Shown in pieces: positions 1 through 11,916 of a DNA stretch of 64,000 bases (its first letter is position 1; every line of letters starts with the position of its first letter). A program made the position numbers and the translations under genes. The notes beneath the pieces are model-generated. The model saw only the letters and a program-made list of their open reading frames with translations, ran no database searches and was not told where the DNA came from. This stretch comes from Schistocerca nitens (taxonomy: Eukaryota; Arthropoda; Insecta; Orthoptera; Acrididae). Location: the NCBI RefSeq assembly GCF_023898315.1, contig NC_064622.1, forward strand, positions 182,424,178-182,488,177, read 5' to 3'.

Positions 1-30
1 TAAAATCTCACTCGTACACAGCACAAAGTT

Positions 31-77
31 GACTCTGAACAATAGTATCTTTAGGACTCTGAACAATAGTATCTTTA
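31..77. repeat. 24-bp tandem duplication
   Basis: The unit beginning GACTCTGAACAATAG occurs twice in direct succession (31-54 and 55-77) without a visible mismatch. No gene is seen in the rest of bases 1-163. Confidence 0.85.
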
Positions 78-163
78 CTAACTCCATTGTTTCCACCAAC
101 AGTTTTAATTTTATGTGTACAATGTTTGCTTAACTAACACAACCGTCTGTTTTCAACGGATTA

Positions 164-306
164 GGTCATTATCATATGGCAACAAGTATGTGAGTGTGAG
201 CATGAAAATAATATCAGCTATTGCCTCTTTTAAACCAACAGGATGAATGATGGCATGTTACATTCAAACAAAGTAATGATCGCTACTTGTATTCACGTTC
301 ATATAA
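164..306 (+). repeat. 143-bp direct repeat, left copy, abutting piggyBac
   Basis: This segment begins GGTCATTATCATATGG and ends TTCATATAA. It matches 2957-3099 at about 93% by eye (roughly ten substitutions, no length change). It stops exactly where the piggyBac left inverted repeat starts. Confidence 0.9.
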
Positions 307-439
307 CCCTTTCGTGGTTTTTACTCGTTTTTTAGAATTTATTAAGGTACCTAAGCTGCTACAGAATCTTATTTGGGTTAGAATTACAAATATGCCTTTG
401 AATAATTTTTAACTTGAACCATTTTCTCATAAAAAAAAA

Positions 440-459
440 GTGGGATGCATACGTCCCAC
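440..459. repeat. subterminal palindrome, left end of piggyBac
   Basis: GTGGGATGCATACGTCCCAC is an imperfect palindrome with the same GTGGGA and TCCCAC arms as two motifs near the right end. A transposase-binding role is inferred only from position. Confidence 0.6.
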
Positions 460-661
460 TGATCATTTCTGGAACCATTTTCCTCACAATGAAGTTACCA
501 CAAATTAGTGTAAAATTTATGAACAAAGCTTATTTGCACCAATTTTTAACATTAATTTATTGGAAATTAAATGTAACTCATTTCTGCCAATATGCAAACA
601 TGTGGTATACTTTATTATTTCCAACAAAAAATACATTTTGCTACTTAGTGAATATTACTTA

Positions 662-2421
662 CATTGCGTGAAATTTTGGAAAGAAAGGTGAAATACAATG
701 TGGCACATTTCAGGATGAACAAACATATTTTGTTCGTTTTTCAGTGTCTTTTGTGCTGCAAAACCTACACAGCCTCCTGGTCTTCTGCTCCTTGGGAATA
801 TGAGACCCGACATTCATAAGCCTTACTTCTGTGGCACTGCAGTGACACCTCTTTTGCTAGAACAGAAAGCAGGTGATGGGCCCTTCTTCATTCTTGATGA
901 AAATCCATTCATCAACTGCCTTGCTAGTCTCATTCGAAAAGACAGATGGTTTGTGTTTCGTCTTCACAGTCGAAATAGTACATAAGAGTTGACGATGGCT
1001 AAGTCAACAAAAAAATAAAATAGTCGGTGTCACCATTTTACTGATCGCCTGCCAACCATATACCTTTCTCGTAGCTGGTCAAAACGATCTACTCCACCCA
1101 TAGTACTATTATAAACATGTACTACTTCAGGACATGAAATGCTGATTGTGGATCCATCTTTCAATTTTCTTTTGATGAATACAAAATCTTTAGGATTATG
1201 TGCAGTGGAAAGGAGACAGCAGCAACACCAGATTTGACAGCAAATGTAAACTCTCCATGGGTTAGACTTGGTAATTTATTCGCCAAAAATGGAGGTTGGC
1301 CTTTTCTGTTTCCTCTGACGGTACCACAGCTATAAAGCCCCCTTTTTCTCAGTTCCGTCATTAGTCTAAATTTTGAAAAAAAATTATCAAAAACCACAGT
1401 TCTATTGGAATTAAAAAATGGTTTACAGAGTTCCAGCACTACTCTTTCACACATTTGGCAATCTTTGAATTCCCCACTACTGGCATCAAATTTACCTGTG
1501 TAGACATCAAAATTTGAAATAAAATCTGTGTTTGCATCTGCAAGGCACCAAATTTTGTAACCTCTTTTTACAGGTTTCATGGGCATGTACTGTTTCAGGC
1601 TTGTTCTTCCTTTGAATGCAACCAATGACTCATCAACTGCAAGTGAAGTAGAAGGGTGATATACTTTCAAACAGTTTTTGTTTAGGTCTGAGATAAGTGG
1701 TCTGATTTTGTATAACTTTTCATAACCAGGATCGCTTGTTACTGGCTGAAACAAATTATCATTGCAGAGAAGGTTCTCTATTATTTTCTTATAGCGAGCA
1801 AGTGTCATAACATTCGATACTGCATTTACATTTAGATATGGGTCTGAGCTCCAGTAACTGGCTGCTTCAAGTAATTGATGCATACCCATTACTATGATCA
1901 TACCCAGAAAAGCTTTTAGTTCCTGAACTGTGAGTTCCCTCCATTGTGCACTATTCTTCCGTTTGGAATACAAATTTGTTTGAAAGCAGATCTGTTGCAT
2001 CATTGGATCGTCAAATAATTTTTCAAAATACGCAAGTTCATTGTCTGCCAAAGCAAAGTTTGCTGTTGGTTTTGGGTCGAACACTGAGGGTAAATTTGGT
2101 TCTTCAAAGTGAGTTACATCATCATCCCAGTGAGGATCTGTAAAGTCATCATCAGTTTCATCATCTTACTCAAAATTCTCCAGTTTCACTCGCAACACTG
2201 ATGTTTTCATCTATCAAATCTAGTTGCACATCGTTGTTGACAATCTGTTCGATATAATTGTGTGTCAATGTTTCTAATGGTGTGCTCAGAGAAGACAAAT
2301 GATCATGAGATGAAACAACCTCCTCTAGATCATCATCATCAGCTTCAATGTCCGATTCTTCTGGATTATCTGGCAGTGAAAATAAAAAATCCAGGATCTC
2401 GCTGTCTCGCAGCTTCTCCAT
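662..2421 (-). pseudogene. piggyBac transposase pseudogene
   Basis: The protein would catalyse cut-and-paste transposition. An acidic N-terminal region (2170-2421, starting MEKLRDSEILDF) is typical of piggyBac. It is followed by the transposase core at 1161-2084. The core shows the first catalytic Asp in LAVDESLVAFKGR and the second in VVFDNFFS. The third Asp, in STMGGVDRFDQ, lies downstream in another frame. The C-terminal Cys-rich zinc-binding domain is recognisable at about 660-780 (RLCRFCSTK). The frame is broken at least four times: a frameshift near 2165, a frameshift near 1200, a TGA replacing Trp in the RSVKW region, and a TGA replacing a Cys of the zinc domain. The family call is secure; function is lost. 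Confidence 0.9.
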
Positions 2422-2564
2422 AAGGTAACAATAATATGTCTTAGTTCTAAACCACACACCGTACTTTTACTAGCACAAAATGTTACCGAAAAAAGCTCTT
2501 TCTCTGAAATATAAGTCCTGCAACATCCTAACATAAAGGAACTATAGGGTCACACAATGGTTAC

Positions 2565-2582
2565 TGGGACACATGTGTCCCA
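2565..2582. repeat. perfect 18-bp palindrome in piggyBac
   Basis: TGGGACACATGTGTCCCA reads identically on both strands. It lies upstream of the transposase start, so it could be a promoter or transposase site. It shares its arms with motifs at 440-459 and 2925-2941. Confidence 0.75.
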
Positions 2583-2924
2583 CTAATTGTAGCTACGCTA
2601 AAAAAAATATTTTAGAAGTAAAATACGTTTTAGAAAGTGTAGTTGTCATTTGTAAATATCTAAGAAATTGAAAATAGCAAAAATACTTACTTTAGACATT
2701 TTTAATAGTCAGAATACGCCGAAAACTGTCTCAAGACACAAGAAATTGACGTTTTGGCGCGGAAACCCACGCGACCACGCACTGCAACAGTCACAGCCTT
2801 CTATAGACTGAGAATTTCAGTGCCTCGATTTTTTTTCCGAGTTCAGAAGAGCTGCCAACAGATGGCAGGTCTGAGCAGAAATATGCAACTCGCTTCCCAG
2901 TGTTTTAAATAAGGCCCAAAATTA

Positions 2925-2941
2925 GTGGGACATGTGTCCCA
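2925..2941. repeat. subterminal palindrome, right end of piggyBac
   Basis: GTGGGACATGTGTCCCA lies just inside the right inverted repeat. It is the third copy of the GTGGGA/TCCCA motif in the element. Confidence 0.65.
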
Positions 2942-2956
2942 GCAACCACGAAAGGG

Positions 2957-3099
2957 GGTCATTATCATATGGCAACAAGTATGTGAGTGTGAGCATGAAA
3001 ATACCATCAGCTATTGCCTCTTTTAAGCCAACAGGATAAATGGTGCCACGTTACATGCAAACAAAGTAATGAGCAGTACTTGTGTTCACGTTCATATAA
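2957..3099 (+). repeat. 143-bp direct repeat, right copy, abutting piggyBac
   Basis: This is the partner of 164-306, the same length and orientation. It begins directly after the right inverted repeat of the piggyBac element. Confidence 0.9.
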
Positions 3100-5323
3100 A
3101 GAAGGATGTGAATGATTATAATGATAATAACATCTCCAAATTCAGCCTTCAAACATTTTTTTTCAACATATTAATGCCTTATGTCGTTGTGAAAGATCCT
3201 TAAAGCAATTCAGTCTGTGTATTTGAGTATGGACATGTGATATTCACAGTTAAAATTTACATTTACAAATAGCTTAAGGCATGTAAAATTTTAAATTACG
3301 TGAACACAGACAGACCACGCTGAATCCACTTGAGGTTTTATATTTTACTCACCTTGAGGCCAATTGTCTTTTCTTAACTGAGCCATGAGTTGCTGGAAAT
3401 TCGTGACAACATTTATACAGTGGTGCAGCTTTTCAAAAATTAAATTTGTTAATTAGCTAATTTGTTGCGTGTTTTGTTGGTCATAGTTGTGACCTAGTCT
3501 TATTATGTAAAACGAGTCAGTTTTACAATTATAGTACAGTTTCTAAATTGAAAATATAGCAACATGCTGAGTATTTACACAATTTTCTTAAGACGCAATT
3601 TTTTCCCAGGAAGTGAATTTGTATTTGTAGTAGTGGTTTGTAACGAAATTCCAAAACTAAGTGTTTTATTGTGATTATTACTGGTAGCAAGAAAGTACAC
3701 AAACGTCATTAATACTAGTGTGGGAGAGATAGACAAAAAAGCGATAGAAAAAGAAACCAAATGCAATTTCACGTGGACGTCATGAAGGTGAGTACGTTGT
3801 GATAGTTGTTGAATATGTGAATGTGAGTTAAAACGATATAAATGAACGTGGAGGAACGGCCAAAGAAGGAATTTAGTGAAGAAATGTCTGCTGAAGGTAC
3901 GAAATGCAAATAGCATTCGTAACAGTGAAGATGTGCTCTGGTTATTAATATATTGTGTGGCGCTCCGTTTTAGTTTTGAAAGAAAACGTGATTGCCTCAT
4001 TCCACTTACACAGATCACTCTCATTATCACGAGTACAATGTAAGGAATGTTAAGATTAATTTAATTTCAGTCATGATACTTATACGGGACTAGGATACTT
4101 GGTAATCACATACTTCATGAATGGGACTAGAATTTAAAGTAGTTGCGCGTGAGTGCTTGTATTGCATCCTGAACAGTGCTTTCTGAAATCTTAAACTTAC
4201 AACAAAGCAACGAATTGTTCTATTACAATTTCCCGAGCAACTTTAATTGAGTAGACAAAAATACCCTTGGAATAAAGAATCATTCAGTCAACAAAGTCGT
4301 TCAATGTCAATTGTTTACAGAAATTAACGCAATCCCAATAGTAAACTAAGTCGCATTGTCAATCTCACTGCAGATATAGCGAAATATGTACAATTATTTA
4401 ACGGAAACCATTGTTTCAACGAAATACAAGAGGCCTATTAAACACTGTCAGGCAGTATGTACAGAGACATCAACTAACTATTATCGTAAGAGGAACTAAT
4501 ATTATTGAATTATTTTCTTTCCGAAACTTACGACTACTGAAGGTATGTTTGCGCAATGCTAGTTGTAAGATTACTGTAAAAAGTAAGTCCCATTTGAACG
4601 ATTGTAAAATCATTTCATTACCAACAGTAAGTATTTGAAGCGTTTTCAGAATATAATTAATTTTTGCCAGCAATGTTGCATTACTGTTTATAATCCATCC
4701 CAAAAAACATCAACATAAAACTTCGCAAAAATTTTATTGTTGTCAAGACAAAGTGTAACTATGAATTACGTACTTCAGTCAAATTAATTAAAGAATAACG
4801 TCAGCTTTGCTAATAAAGAATAACGTCAGCTTTGGTAATAAATACAGCCACTGATTATGACAGCCCACCAGCCGTTAATAGAGTATAGTAAACCAGAGTA
4901 AGTATATTCATGTCGCAGTTCGATGTATCAGTCAGATGGCGATCCAGTAACAGTAAAAAAGGTAAGGAACAGTTTTGGGTTATTGCAGATAACGACTGAG
5001 GCTCACGACGACGACACATTCTATGTTTCGTCGAAATAATCAGAAAATCACTTTTAATAAGCAGCAATTAAATTTGTATGCGAAGATTGAGAAAGAGAAT
5101 AAATTTCAAAGGGAGGATTTAGTTTGTTATTATTAAGCAAGAGATAGAAATCCTAAGGGAAGGTTTCATAATTTATTGTAAAAGGGAAGGTTACCATTAA
5201 CAAAAGAGGTATAGAGGACACGGGAAGGTTTCACCAGTTGTAGGCAGCTATTATTCCATCATCCACTTCGCAACAGGTTACAGAAATTTCGTAATGACTA
5301 CTACACTGCTGTAGGGCCTACAC
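3100..5323. other. AT-rich sequence without recognisable genes
   Basis: No transposon termini, RNA gene or conserved reading frame was recognised. The longest open frame (151 codons, minus strand, 3575-4030) has no recognisable domain. A 25-bp tandem repeat is listed separately. Confidence 0.6.
4788..4838. repeat. 25-bp tandem duplication
   Basis: Two adjacent copies of AAAGAATAACGTCAGCTTTG occur with a 25-bp period, differing by one base in the linker. Confidence 0.85.
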
Positions 5324-5350
5324 ATTATTATTATTATTATTATTATTATT
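5324..5350. repeat. (ATT)n microsatellite
   Basis: Nine uninterrupted ATT units. Confidence 0.95.
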
Positions 5351-6663
5351 AGTGGCAGTGGTTATATACAAAGCGCTGGCAGCCTGAAGTCTTCCATTTC
5401 AGAAGTAAGCAGTCCACCAGTGAAGTGGTTTACAAACCAAGTATAGTAAACACATTTTAACTTTGTGGAGTTTAAATTGGGCTGCAGGTTGAGGATATGG
5501 TGACCAACTCTACCGTGTTTTCCGCGACCTCTCGTAATGCGGCAATTTTTTGTAGTCCTCCCGTCTTGCTTACCGTCCGCCTGTTTCTCCCGTTTATTTT
5601 TCCATATCTCCGTTTTTTTTTCAATGATCATTGCTATAAATATTAAATCCTTGTAGTATTATCGATAGTTAAAATTCTCTGACAGAAAGATTCTAAAATT
5701 TTTCGTATAATAATCGATACCATTGTTGACATACGGTCTTTTTTCTGTTCGTGCTTCTGGGGAAAACAGTTTGGCTCAAGGGAATGCGAGGAAAGGAGAA
5801 AGAAAGACGTAGCCTACATGTCTAGAGGGGTCGTGAGATGGTTACTTGTTTCTCGGTCAGTACTGGCTAACCACGGATGCTCTCGGCTTGTATTGATTAG
5901 CAGCTTTGGTATGAATAACACACGGAAGTAACAAGAACCAGCAAGAGCGAATTATAGAGGCGTTTATTTTTAAACACGCTTGTTACATTATTTATATCTC
6001 ATTTGATTCGCACAACACATCAGTTCTCAGCGCTACGAGAGAGCCGATACTGACAGATCGCTAAATCTTGCAGCAATCGAAAACAGAGGACAGTCAGTAT
6101 GAAATGTTCCGATTTGCGAAGTTTTCTTCCTGTAATCCTATCTGCTGTAAGTTCAAGGTTCAAGTGTATCTTTATGTAAAAGTAAGAAAAGTATGCAAGT
6201 TTTTTTCTTATTTTTTTATACCAGTATTGTCACACAGTTCAGTAAAATGTGATGAAGCTGTGAAGTTGTAATTTATTGTGACCAAATCTAGCTTAAAATC
6301 ATGGTCATGGGTTGTTCATCTCCCTTAAAAACATGATCAAATATTGGTCGCCCTAGATGAAGGTGAACCATGTGTCACTAGCTAGAGGGGTGGCGGAGAG
6401 GAAACATGTTTTGTAACAAGTGTCTACCCTCATTGTGGAGAGGTAGCTTTCTTTTATGAGAAGGACTCGTAGGTAGCACCTTTGATTCACTGAGAATTAC
6501 TTCAGCTACAGAAAAAAAATCAGTTGCCGAATGTACGAAATATCATCACCTGAGAACGACGTGAGCGAGGACAAAGTTTGTACAAAAGAAAATTTGTGGA
6601 AAATCGGAAATTAAAATCAATTGTGAAAGATCATCAACTGTGAACGGATCGACCAATTTGGTT
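5351..6663. other. no recognisable gene
   Basis: AT-rich intergenic-type sequence. Open frames are under 90 codons and show no family resemblance. Confidence 0.6.
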
Positions 6664-6687
6664 GTGTGTGTGTGTGTGTGTGTGTGT
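6664..6687. repeat. (GT)n microsatellite
   Basis: Twelve GT units about 90 bp before Tc1-like copy 1. Confidence 0.95.
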
Positions 6688-6776
6688 TGATAACTGCAGA
6701 TGGTAATGGTATTTTTGATATGAAAAAGAAAGTAAATGAATGTTTTCAATTTGATATATATATACATAGGGATATA

Positions 6777-8152
6777 CACTCCTGGAAGTGGAAAAAAGAA
6801 CACATTGACACCGGTGTGTCAGACCCACCATACTTGCTCCGGACACTGCGAGAGGGCTGTACAAGCAATGATCACACGCACGGCACAGCGGACACACCAG
6901 GAACCGCGGTGTTGGCCGTCGAATGGCGCTAGCTGCGCAGCATTTGTGCACCGCCGCCGTCAGTGTCAGCCAGTTTGCCGTGGCATACGGAGCTCCATCG
7001 CAGTCTTTAACACTGGTAGCATGCCGCGACAGCGTGGACGTGAACCGTATGTGCAGTTGACGGACTTTGAGCGAGGGCGTATAGTGGGCATGCGGGAGGC
7101 CGGGTGGACGTACCGCCGAATTGCTCAACAAGTGGGGCGTGAGGTCTCCACAGTACATCGATGTTGTCACCAGTGGTCGGCGGAAGATGCACGTGCCCGT
7201 CGACCTGGGACCGGACCGCAGCGACGCACGGATGCACGCCAAGACCGTAGGATCCTACGCAGTGCCGTAGGGGACCGCACCGCCACTTCCCAGCAAATTA
7301 GGGACACTGTTGGTCCTGGGGTATCGGCGAGGACCATTCGCAACCGTCTTCATGAAGCTGGGCTACGGTCCCGCACACCGTTAGGCCGTCTTCCGCTCAC
7401 GCCCCAACATCGTGCAGCCCGCCTCCAGTGGTGTCGCGACAGGCGTGAATGGAGGGACGAATGGAGACGTGTCGTCTTCAGCGATGAGAGTCGCTTCTGC
7501 CTTGGTGCCAATGATGGTCGTATGCGTGTTTGGCGCCGTGCAGGTGAGCGCCACAATCAGGACTGCATACGACCGAGGCACACAGGGCCAACACCCGGCA
7601 TCATGGTGTGGGGAGCGATCTCCTACACTGGCCGTACACCACTGGTGATCGTCGAGGGGACACTGAATAGTGCACGGTACATCCAAACCGTCATCGAACC
7701 CATCGTTCTACCATTCCTAGACCGGCAAGGGAACTTGCTGTTCCAACAGGACAATGCACGTCCGCATGTATCCCGTGCCACCCAACGTGCTCTAGAAGGT
7801 GTAAGTCAACTACCCTGGCCAGCAAGATCTCCGGATCTGTCCCCCATTGAGCATGTTTGGGATGGATGAAGCGTTGTCTCACGCGGTCTGCACGTCCAGC
7901 ACGAACGCTGGTCCAACTGAGGCGCCAGGTGGAAATGGCATGGCAAGCCGTTCCACAGGACTACATCCAGCATCTCTACGATCGTCTCCATTGCTAGTGC
8001 CGACATTGTGCATGCTCTGTTGCATGTGTCTATGTGCCTGTGGTTCTGTCAGTGTGATCATGTGATGTATCTGACCCCAGGAATGTGTCAATAAAGTTTC
8101 CCCTTCCTGGGACAATGAATTCACGGTGTTCTTATTTCAATTTCCAGGAGTG
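6777..8152 (+). mobile_element. Tc1-like transposon, copy 1 of 3 (defective)
   Basis: The element is 1,376 bp. It starts CACTCCTGGAA, ends TTCCAGGAGTG and is flanked by TA at 6775-6776 and 8153-8154. It is the same family as 35699-37120 and 52918-54339 but 46 bp shorter, through one single-base loss and loss of about 45 bp near the end of the transposase. It sits in plain AT-rich sequence. Confidence 0.93.
7021..7997 (+). pseudogene. Tc1-like transposase, frameshifted copy
   Basis: The reading frame starts MPRQRGREPYVQ, chosen because the intact copies start there and give the usual Tc1 length. A helix-turn-helix region (GWTYRRIAQQVGREVSTVHR) is followed by the first catalytic Asp (FSDESRF), the second (FQQDNARPH) and the Glu (PIEHVWD). 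A single C is missing in the codon after HVWD near 7862, so translation stops at 7869. A further deletion of about 45 bp removes the normal C-terminus (RIAACIAANGGYTLY in copy 2). It probably makes no active transposase. Confidence 0.9.
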
Positions 8153-8154
8153 TA

Positions 8155-9110
8155 GATATACAGGGAAACGTCTTTACCGAAAAAGTCTCGTAAAGTTATT
8201 GACCGATTTACTACAAATTCTTACACGACAGTCTAAAGAACATTCATACAGAAATCGATACAGAGAGGGGAGAGGAAGAGATGGATAGAGAGAGGGGGAG
8301 AAGGCTATGCTCAGACAGATGGTAGGGAGTGGTGGGGTGAAGGAGATGTATGGAGCTACTGAACATTCAGGTGGAAATGGACGTGAGGAGAAGGAAAGGG
8401 AGAGGAGGGAGGAGGCTATGCACAGAAATATGAGGGAAGCAGGAGATGGGCGGAGATAGATAGGGGAACGAGGAGATGGGCAGATACAGGTGGGCAAGAA
8501 ATTTAGTACGTATATGCAAGTGCTATACATATTTAGCAATTGCAGTTAGTCTAAAAAAAAGTTGTTAGAAATACGGTGAATCACATTCTCTCATTGGCTT
8601 AGTAGTTCGTAGTTTAATAGAACACCTACAAAAACCAAGAAACAATTACCTTTCATTTTAAAAACAAAAGTGTTCAAAGGAAATTGTTCTCCAATCTAAA
8701 TTGTAAATAGGGGCTAATTTTGATAGCGCGGGGGAAAGGGGGGGAGGGGCAGTGTATGTGTGTGGACAAGAGGGGGAAGGGGGGTTGGGGTACCAACCAA
8801 TATTTGCCTGTGCTCATGGTTAATGGTCTCAGAATGGTTGAAAACCATTGCTCTAGAAAAAGTTTGCTAACTGATGCTCGATTTGCCACCATGCTCTTCG
8901 TACATTTTTATCTGTTAATTTACGCTGGCGTTTCGGTTGGGGTAACACAGCTGTGAAATAACGCACCACGTCGTATTAACACAAAAAATGTAATTCGTCT
9001 GCATACTAATTTGTAAATTATGGAACTTATACGGGTAGTTATCAGTTAAAATTATTTATCCCTAAACTGTTGATGGTTGCTGCTTTATGTTACACGTATT
9101 CTGTATTACA
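8155..9110. other. gene-free, with purine-rich and G-rich tracts
   Basis: Bases 8255-8480 are strongly purine-rich on the plus strand (GAGA and GGAG runs), which explains a spurious 121-codon minus-strand frame. Bases 8728-8790 contain several runs of four or more G and could form quadruplexes. Near 8833 AATGGTTGAAAACCATT is a short inverted repeat. Confidence 0.6.
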
Positions 9111-9804
9111 CAGGATGCTCTAAAATACCCCTTACCAACTTCTAGAACTTGTAAAGGGGACTGAGTAGATAATATTTTGAACTGGAATCTACGTCGGGAA
9201 ACGTATTGTTTCCGTGCTACAACCGTTCGATAACATGTTAACGCAACAACTTCTCCAAGTAAATTCTTACACGTGACTCAATACATCACTTGCTTTACGG
9301 TTCTACTCATTAATAACAAAGAAAACATACACTGTAGGAGCACCACTGCCACGCCTGCTGACAGTGAAGGCACCCTTTCTCGAAGCCGTTGCATAATTGT
9401 GGCACAAAGGATGTGCGATGGAGTCGGCAGTTTTGGATAATGATCCCAATAAAGGCTACAGGCAGGTCTTCCATTACCGAACGTTGCGCCATATAGAAGG
9501 ATCACACCAGTGTAATCTCCAAACATGTACTCAACCATGTTGCTCTAGCACCCACACAGACGTGAATGAGGCTCGAACCAGGTCAGAGAGGTAGCATAGA
9601 CGTCAAAAAATAACATCAGTCGATCCGACGTGAGCATCCCCACTCCTCCTTCTCTTCCATGTTGCATACCTACCCAGCAAATACGCTTTCAAACAGCTGT
9701 AGCACGGAAACGATACGTTTCTAGGCAAGGGTCAGTTCAAAATATTGCCTACTGAGCCCCCTCTACAAGTCCTAGAAGTTTGTAAGGGAGTTTTACAGCA
9801 TACT
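9111..9804 (-). mobile_element. foldback deletion derivative with long inverted repeats
   Basis: About 110 bp at 9111-9225 matches the reverse complement of about 9695-9804 (shared blocks include AATATTTTGAACTG and GTTTCCGTGCTACA). Between the arms lies a fragment of a transposase N-terminus on the minus strand, and no catalytic domain is present. This fits a shortened non-autonomous member of a mariner-like family. The exact target duplication is unclear. Confidence 0.7.
9278..9538 (-). pseudogene. DUF4817-like helix-turn-helix fragment
   Basis: The 86-codon frame (MVEYMFGDYTGVILLYG...) has the signature of the DUF4817 DNA-binding domain of insect mariner-like transposases: a Tyr-rich first helix, the GNGRPA segment, the YP-PSH segment, then a final helix ending in QRLRE. 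The following residues are not transposase-like, so the catalytic half has been lost. The family call rests on memory of the pattern. Confidence 0.6.
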
Positions 9805-10102
9805 ATATGAGAAAAGAAATGACATCCAACTGTTCACCAATAATACTATTCTCTGAAGGAGCTGTGGGTATAAGTAGCATGGCGTGTATAAGTTGTATTA
9901 ACTATTAGGCTATGTGCCCAATGTACGTTTTACTGAAGCTATTGTAGCTGTCGATAGAACTAGGGGAAGTATGTGCAGGGTGAGCGGAGGATAGTAAATG
10001 CAATACGTTTACGATACTCGATTTGTCTGGGGCTATAGACGACCACAATAAGAACATTTCCTGTCGTATTTTGCCAGGCTCAAAACACTTGCTTGTAAAA
10101 TA

Positions 10103-10763
10103 CGAGGCGCATTCGGAAAGTAAGGTCCGATTTGGCGCGAAATGGAAACCACTGTGAAAATCCGATGGAACTTTGCACAGATGTGTTGGGCAGTGTCTTT
10201 AGTGTGCCTGTCGATCGCTTCACGTCGCTCTTTACAGTTCAGAGCGCAAAGTGATAGCGTAGAAATGCCTAAAACAACAGTGTCTCCCACCAACTATGGG
10301 GTTTTGGTAAGAGATTTCGCCTGAAGCTATGCAGCCCACATAACATAAATGTCATGCACTTCATTCTTCAAGACAATTCTCAGCCGCATTCTGCCGGGGT
10401 AATGAAGACGCTTCTGCACCTATTTCGACGGGAAGTGTTTGATCACTCACAATACAGCCCTTAATTGGATCCCTCTGATGCTCATACCCGCTCACATGAA
10501 CTGCTGGCTACAAAGACAATATTTTGGCAGAAACAACTAAAGGCAGACCTGGGTAGAGAACTGGCGGAAAACACAGGCGGCTGCTTTCTGTGATGAGGGT
10601 ACTGGAAAGTTTGTACAACGCTACGACAAATGTTTAAGTCGGAGCGGCGACTATTTGGAGAGGAAGCTGAAGGTGTGGCTAACTTTTGCGAATAAACAAT
10701 TTTGATTTTCACTGTGGTTTCCATTTCGCGACCGATTGGAGCTTACTTTCCGAACAGCGCTCG
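10103..10763 (+). mobile_element. mariner deletion derivative
   Basis: The element is 661 bp with TA at 10101-10102 and 10764-10765. About 60 bp of inverted repeat lies at each end; both ends share CGGAAAGTAAG and GCGAAATGGAAACCAC. The interior keeps only scraps of the transposase, mainly its end. Confidence 0.85.
10486..10709 (+). pseudogene. mariner transposase C-terminal remnant
   Basis: Near 10618 the plus strand reads RYDKCLSRSGDYLERK, the C-terminal signature of many mariner transposases (RYDKCLN...GDYVEK). The preceding WRKTQAAAF stretch is degenerate and carries stops. The catalytic core is deleted. Confidence 0.65.
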
Positions 10764-10765
10764 TA

Positions 10766-11382
10766 CTTTTCTAGTAAAGATATTTTTCTAGTAAAGACAT
10801 TGTCTCTTCACCATCGTAAACATTGTTTCACATTTTACGAGTCCGAAATGAACATTTTAAATCGTTGCTCCTCTATATGGATACCGCACGGCAACGTTTA
10901 CGTCGAGAAATAATGTTCCGCAGAGGACGTTTTCTGCTACCAAAGATGTTATTCGCTCCCCAGCATATTTGAAGGGTTTTATGAGCAGAAATGAGCGGGC
11001 TCTTTCCCAGAGATAACTATAGTCGTAAATTCTCTCACGTTACGACGCGTTGTAGTACGTCCCACAAAACTCGGTTGATGAAGATTTTTACCGCCATTTC
11101 GTACTTGTCCGTTGTTTATTCAGCTGCCGCTCCAAACAAATGGCCAGGTCGGGAACTACAGGAGCGGAAGTTGGTGCCTCTGCTGCAGTAACAGTGAAAA
11201 GATCAAAACCGGCGGTGTACGAGACAGGACTCGGTGCCATACTGCCCATTCCACACGTCTATTTCCCCAATGGCGTTATTTCGCAGCGGAACTGGCAACG
11301 GGCTTTCAGAGGCCCTTACGATTCAAGTCCCTACTTTATGAACGCTAGACACGCCAGATAAGCGCCGCAGACGTTTTTTATA
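10766..11382. other. no recognisable gene
   Basis: Mixed-composition sequence with several short overlapping open frames (60-80 codons). It may be an old repeat, but no termini or domain were recognised. Confidence 0.5.
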
Positions 11383-11916
11383 CAGAGTGGCTGAGGGAAA
11401 CGAAAGTTTTGAAATAATGTAATTTGCACCAAAAAACAAAGGAAAAAGATTTTTATTGACAGTATACCATTTGTGTTTTCATTACAGAACGGCACAAACA
11501 GCCTTAAAGATGACGTCGCAAGGATGAGCTTCCTTTTGGCGTTCACATTCTAATAGCCTGTTACAGAAACCCCCGGAACGCTCGGAGTAGCGGTGATTTC
11601 GTTTTCAATCTTTTATTTCAATTCATACACTGTTGCAGAATGTATGCGATACACATTGCTTTGAAAACGTCCCCACAGGAGGAAGTCGCATACACTGAGA
11701 TCAGAGGTTCTCGCAGGCCATGTAATGTCACCCTCACGCGAAATGACGTGCCTTCCAAACAATTGACGAATGGCTTCCATCGATTGTCGAGCAGTATGTG
11801 ATCCTGCTCCGTCCTGCTGAAACAACGTATTGTTTTTTATGTTAGAATCGAGCAGTCTCAGTGAAAGGAATGTTTCAGGAACATCGACATACCGACCGGG
11901 TGCCACTATAGTTGTA

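Larger units (their letters stand above)
307..2956 (-). mobile_element. piggyBac-family DNA transposon, decayed
   Basis: The element is 2,650 bp long with 13-bp perfect terminal inverted repeats, CCCTTTCGTGGTT at 307-319 and its complement at 2944-2956. The CCC start and the length fit piggyBac elements. The transposase lies on the minus strand. The expected TTAA target duplication is absent; the element is bounded instead by a 143-bp direct repeat. Subterminal palindromes occur near both ends. Confidence 0.9.

Noticed and set aside
3575..4030. 151-codon minus-strand open frame
   Set aside because: No recognisable domain, AT-rich composition and no transposon context; consistent with chance.
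5324..5350. Short trinucleotide array considered as a CRISPR-like repeat
   Set aside because: It is a simple (ATT)n microsatellite with no spacers; no CRISPR array is present anywhere in the window.
8174..8539. 121-codon minus-strand frame rich in Ser, Pro and Leu
   Set aside because: It is the antisense reading of a purine-rich low-complexity tract.
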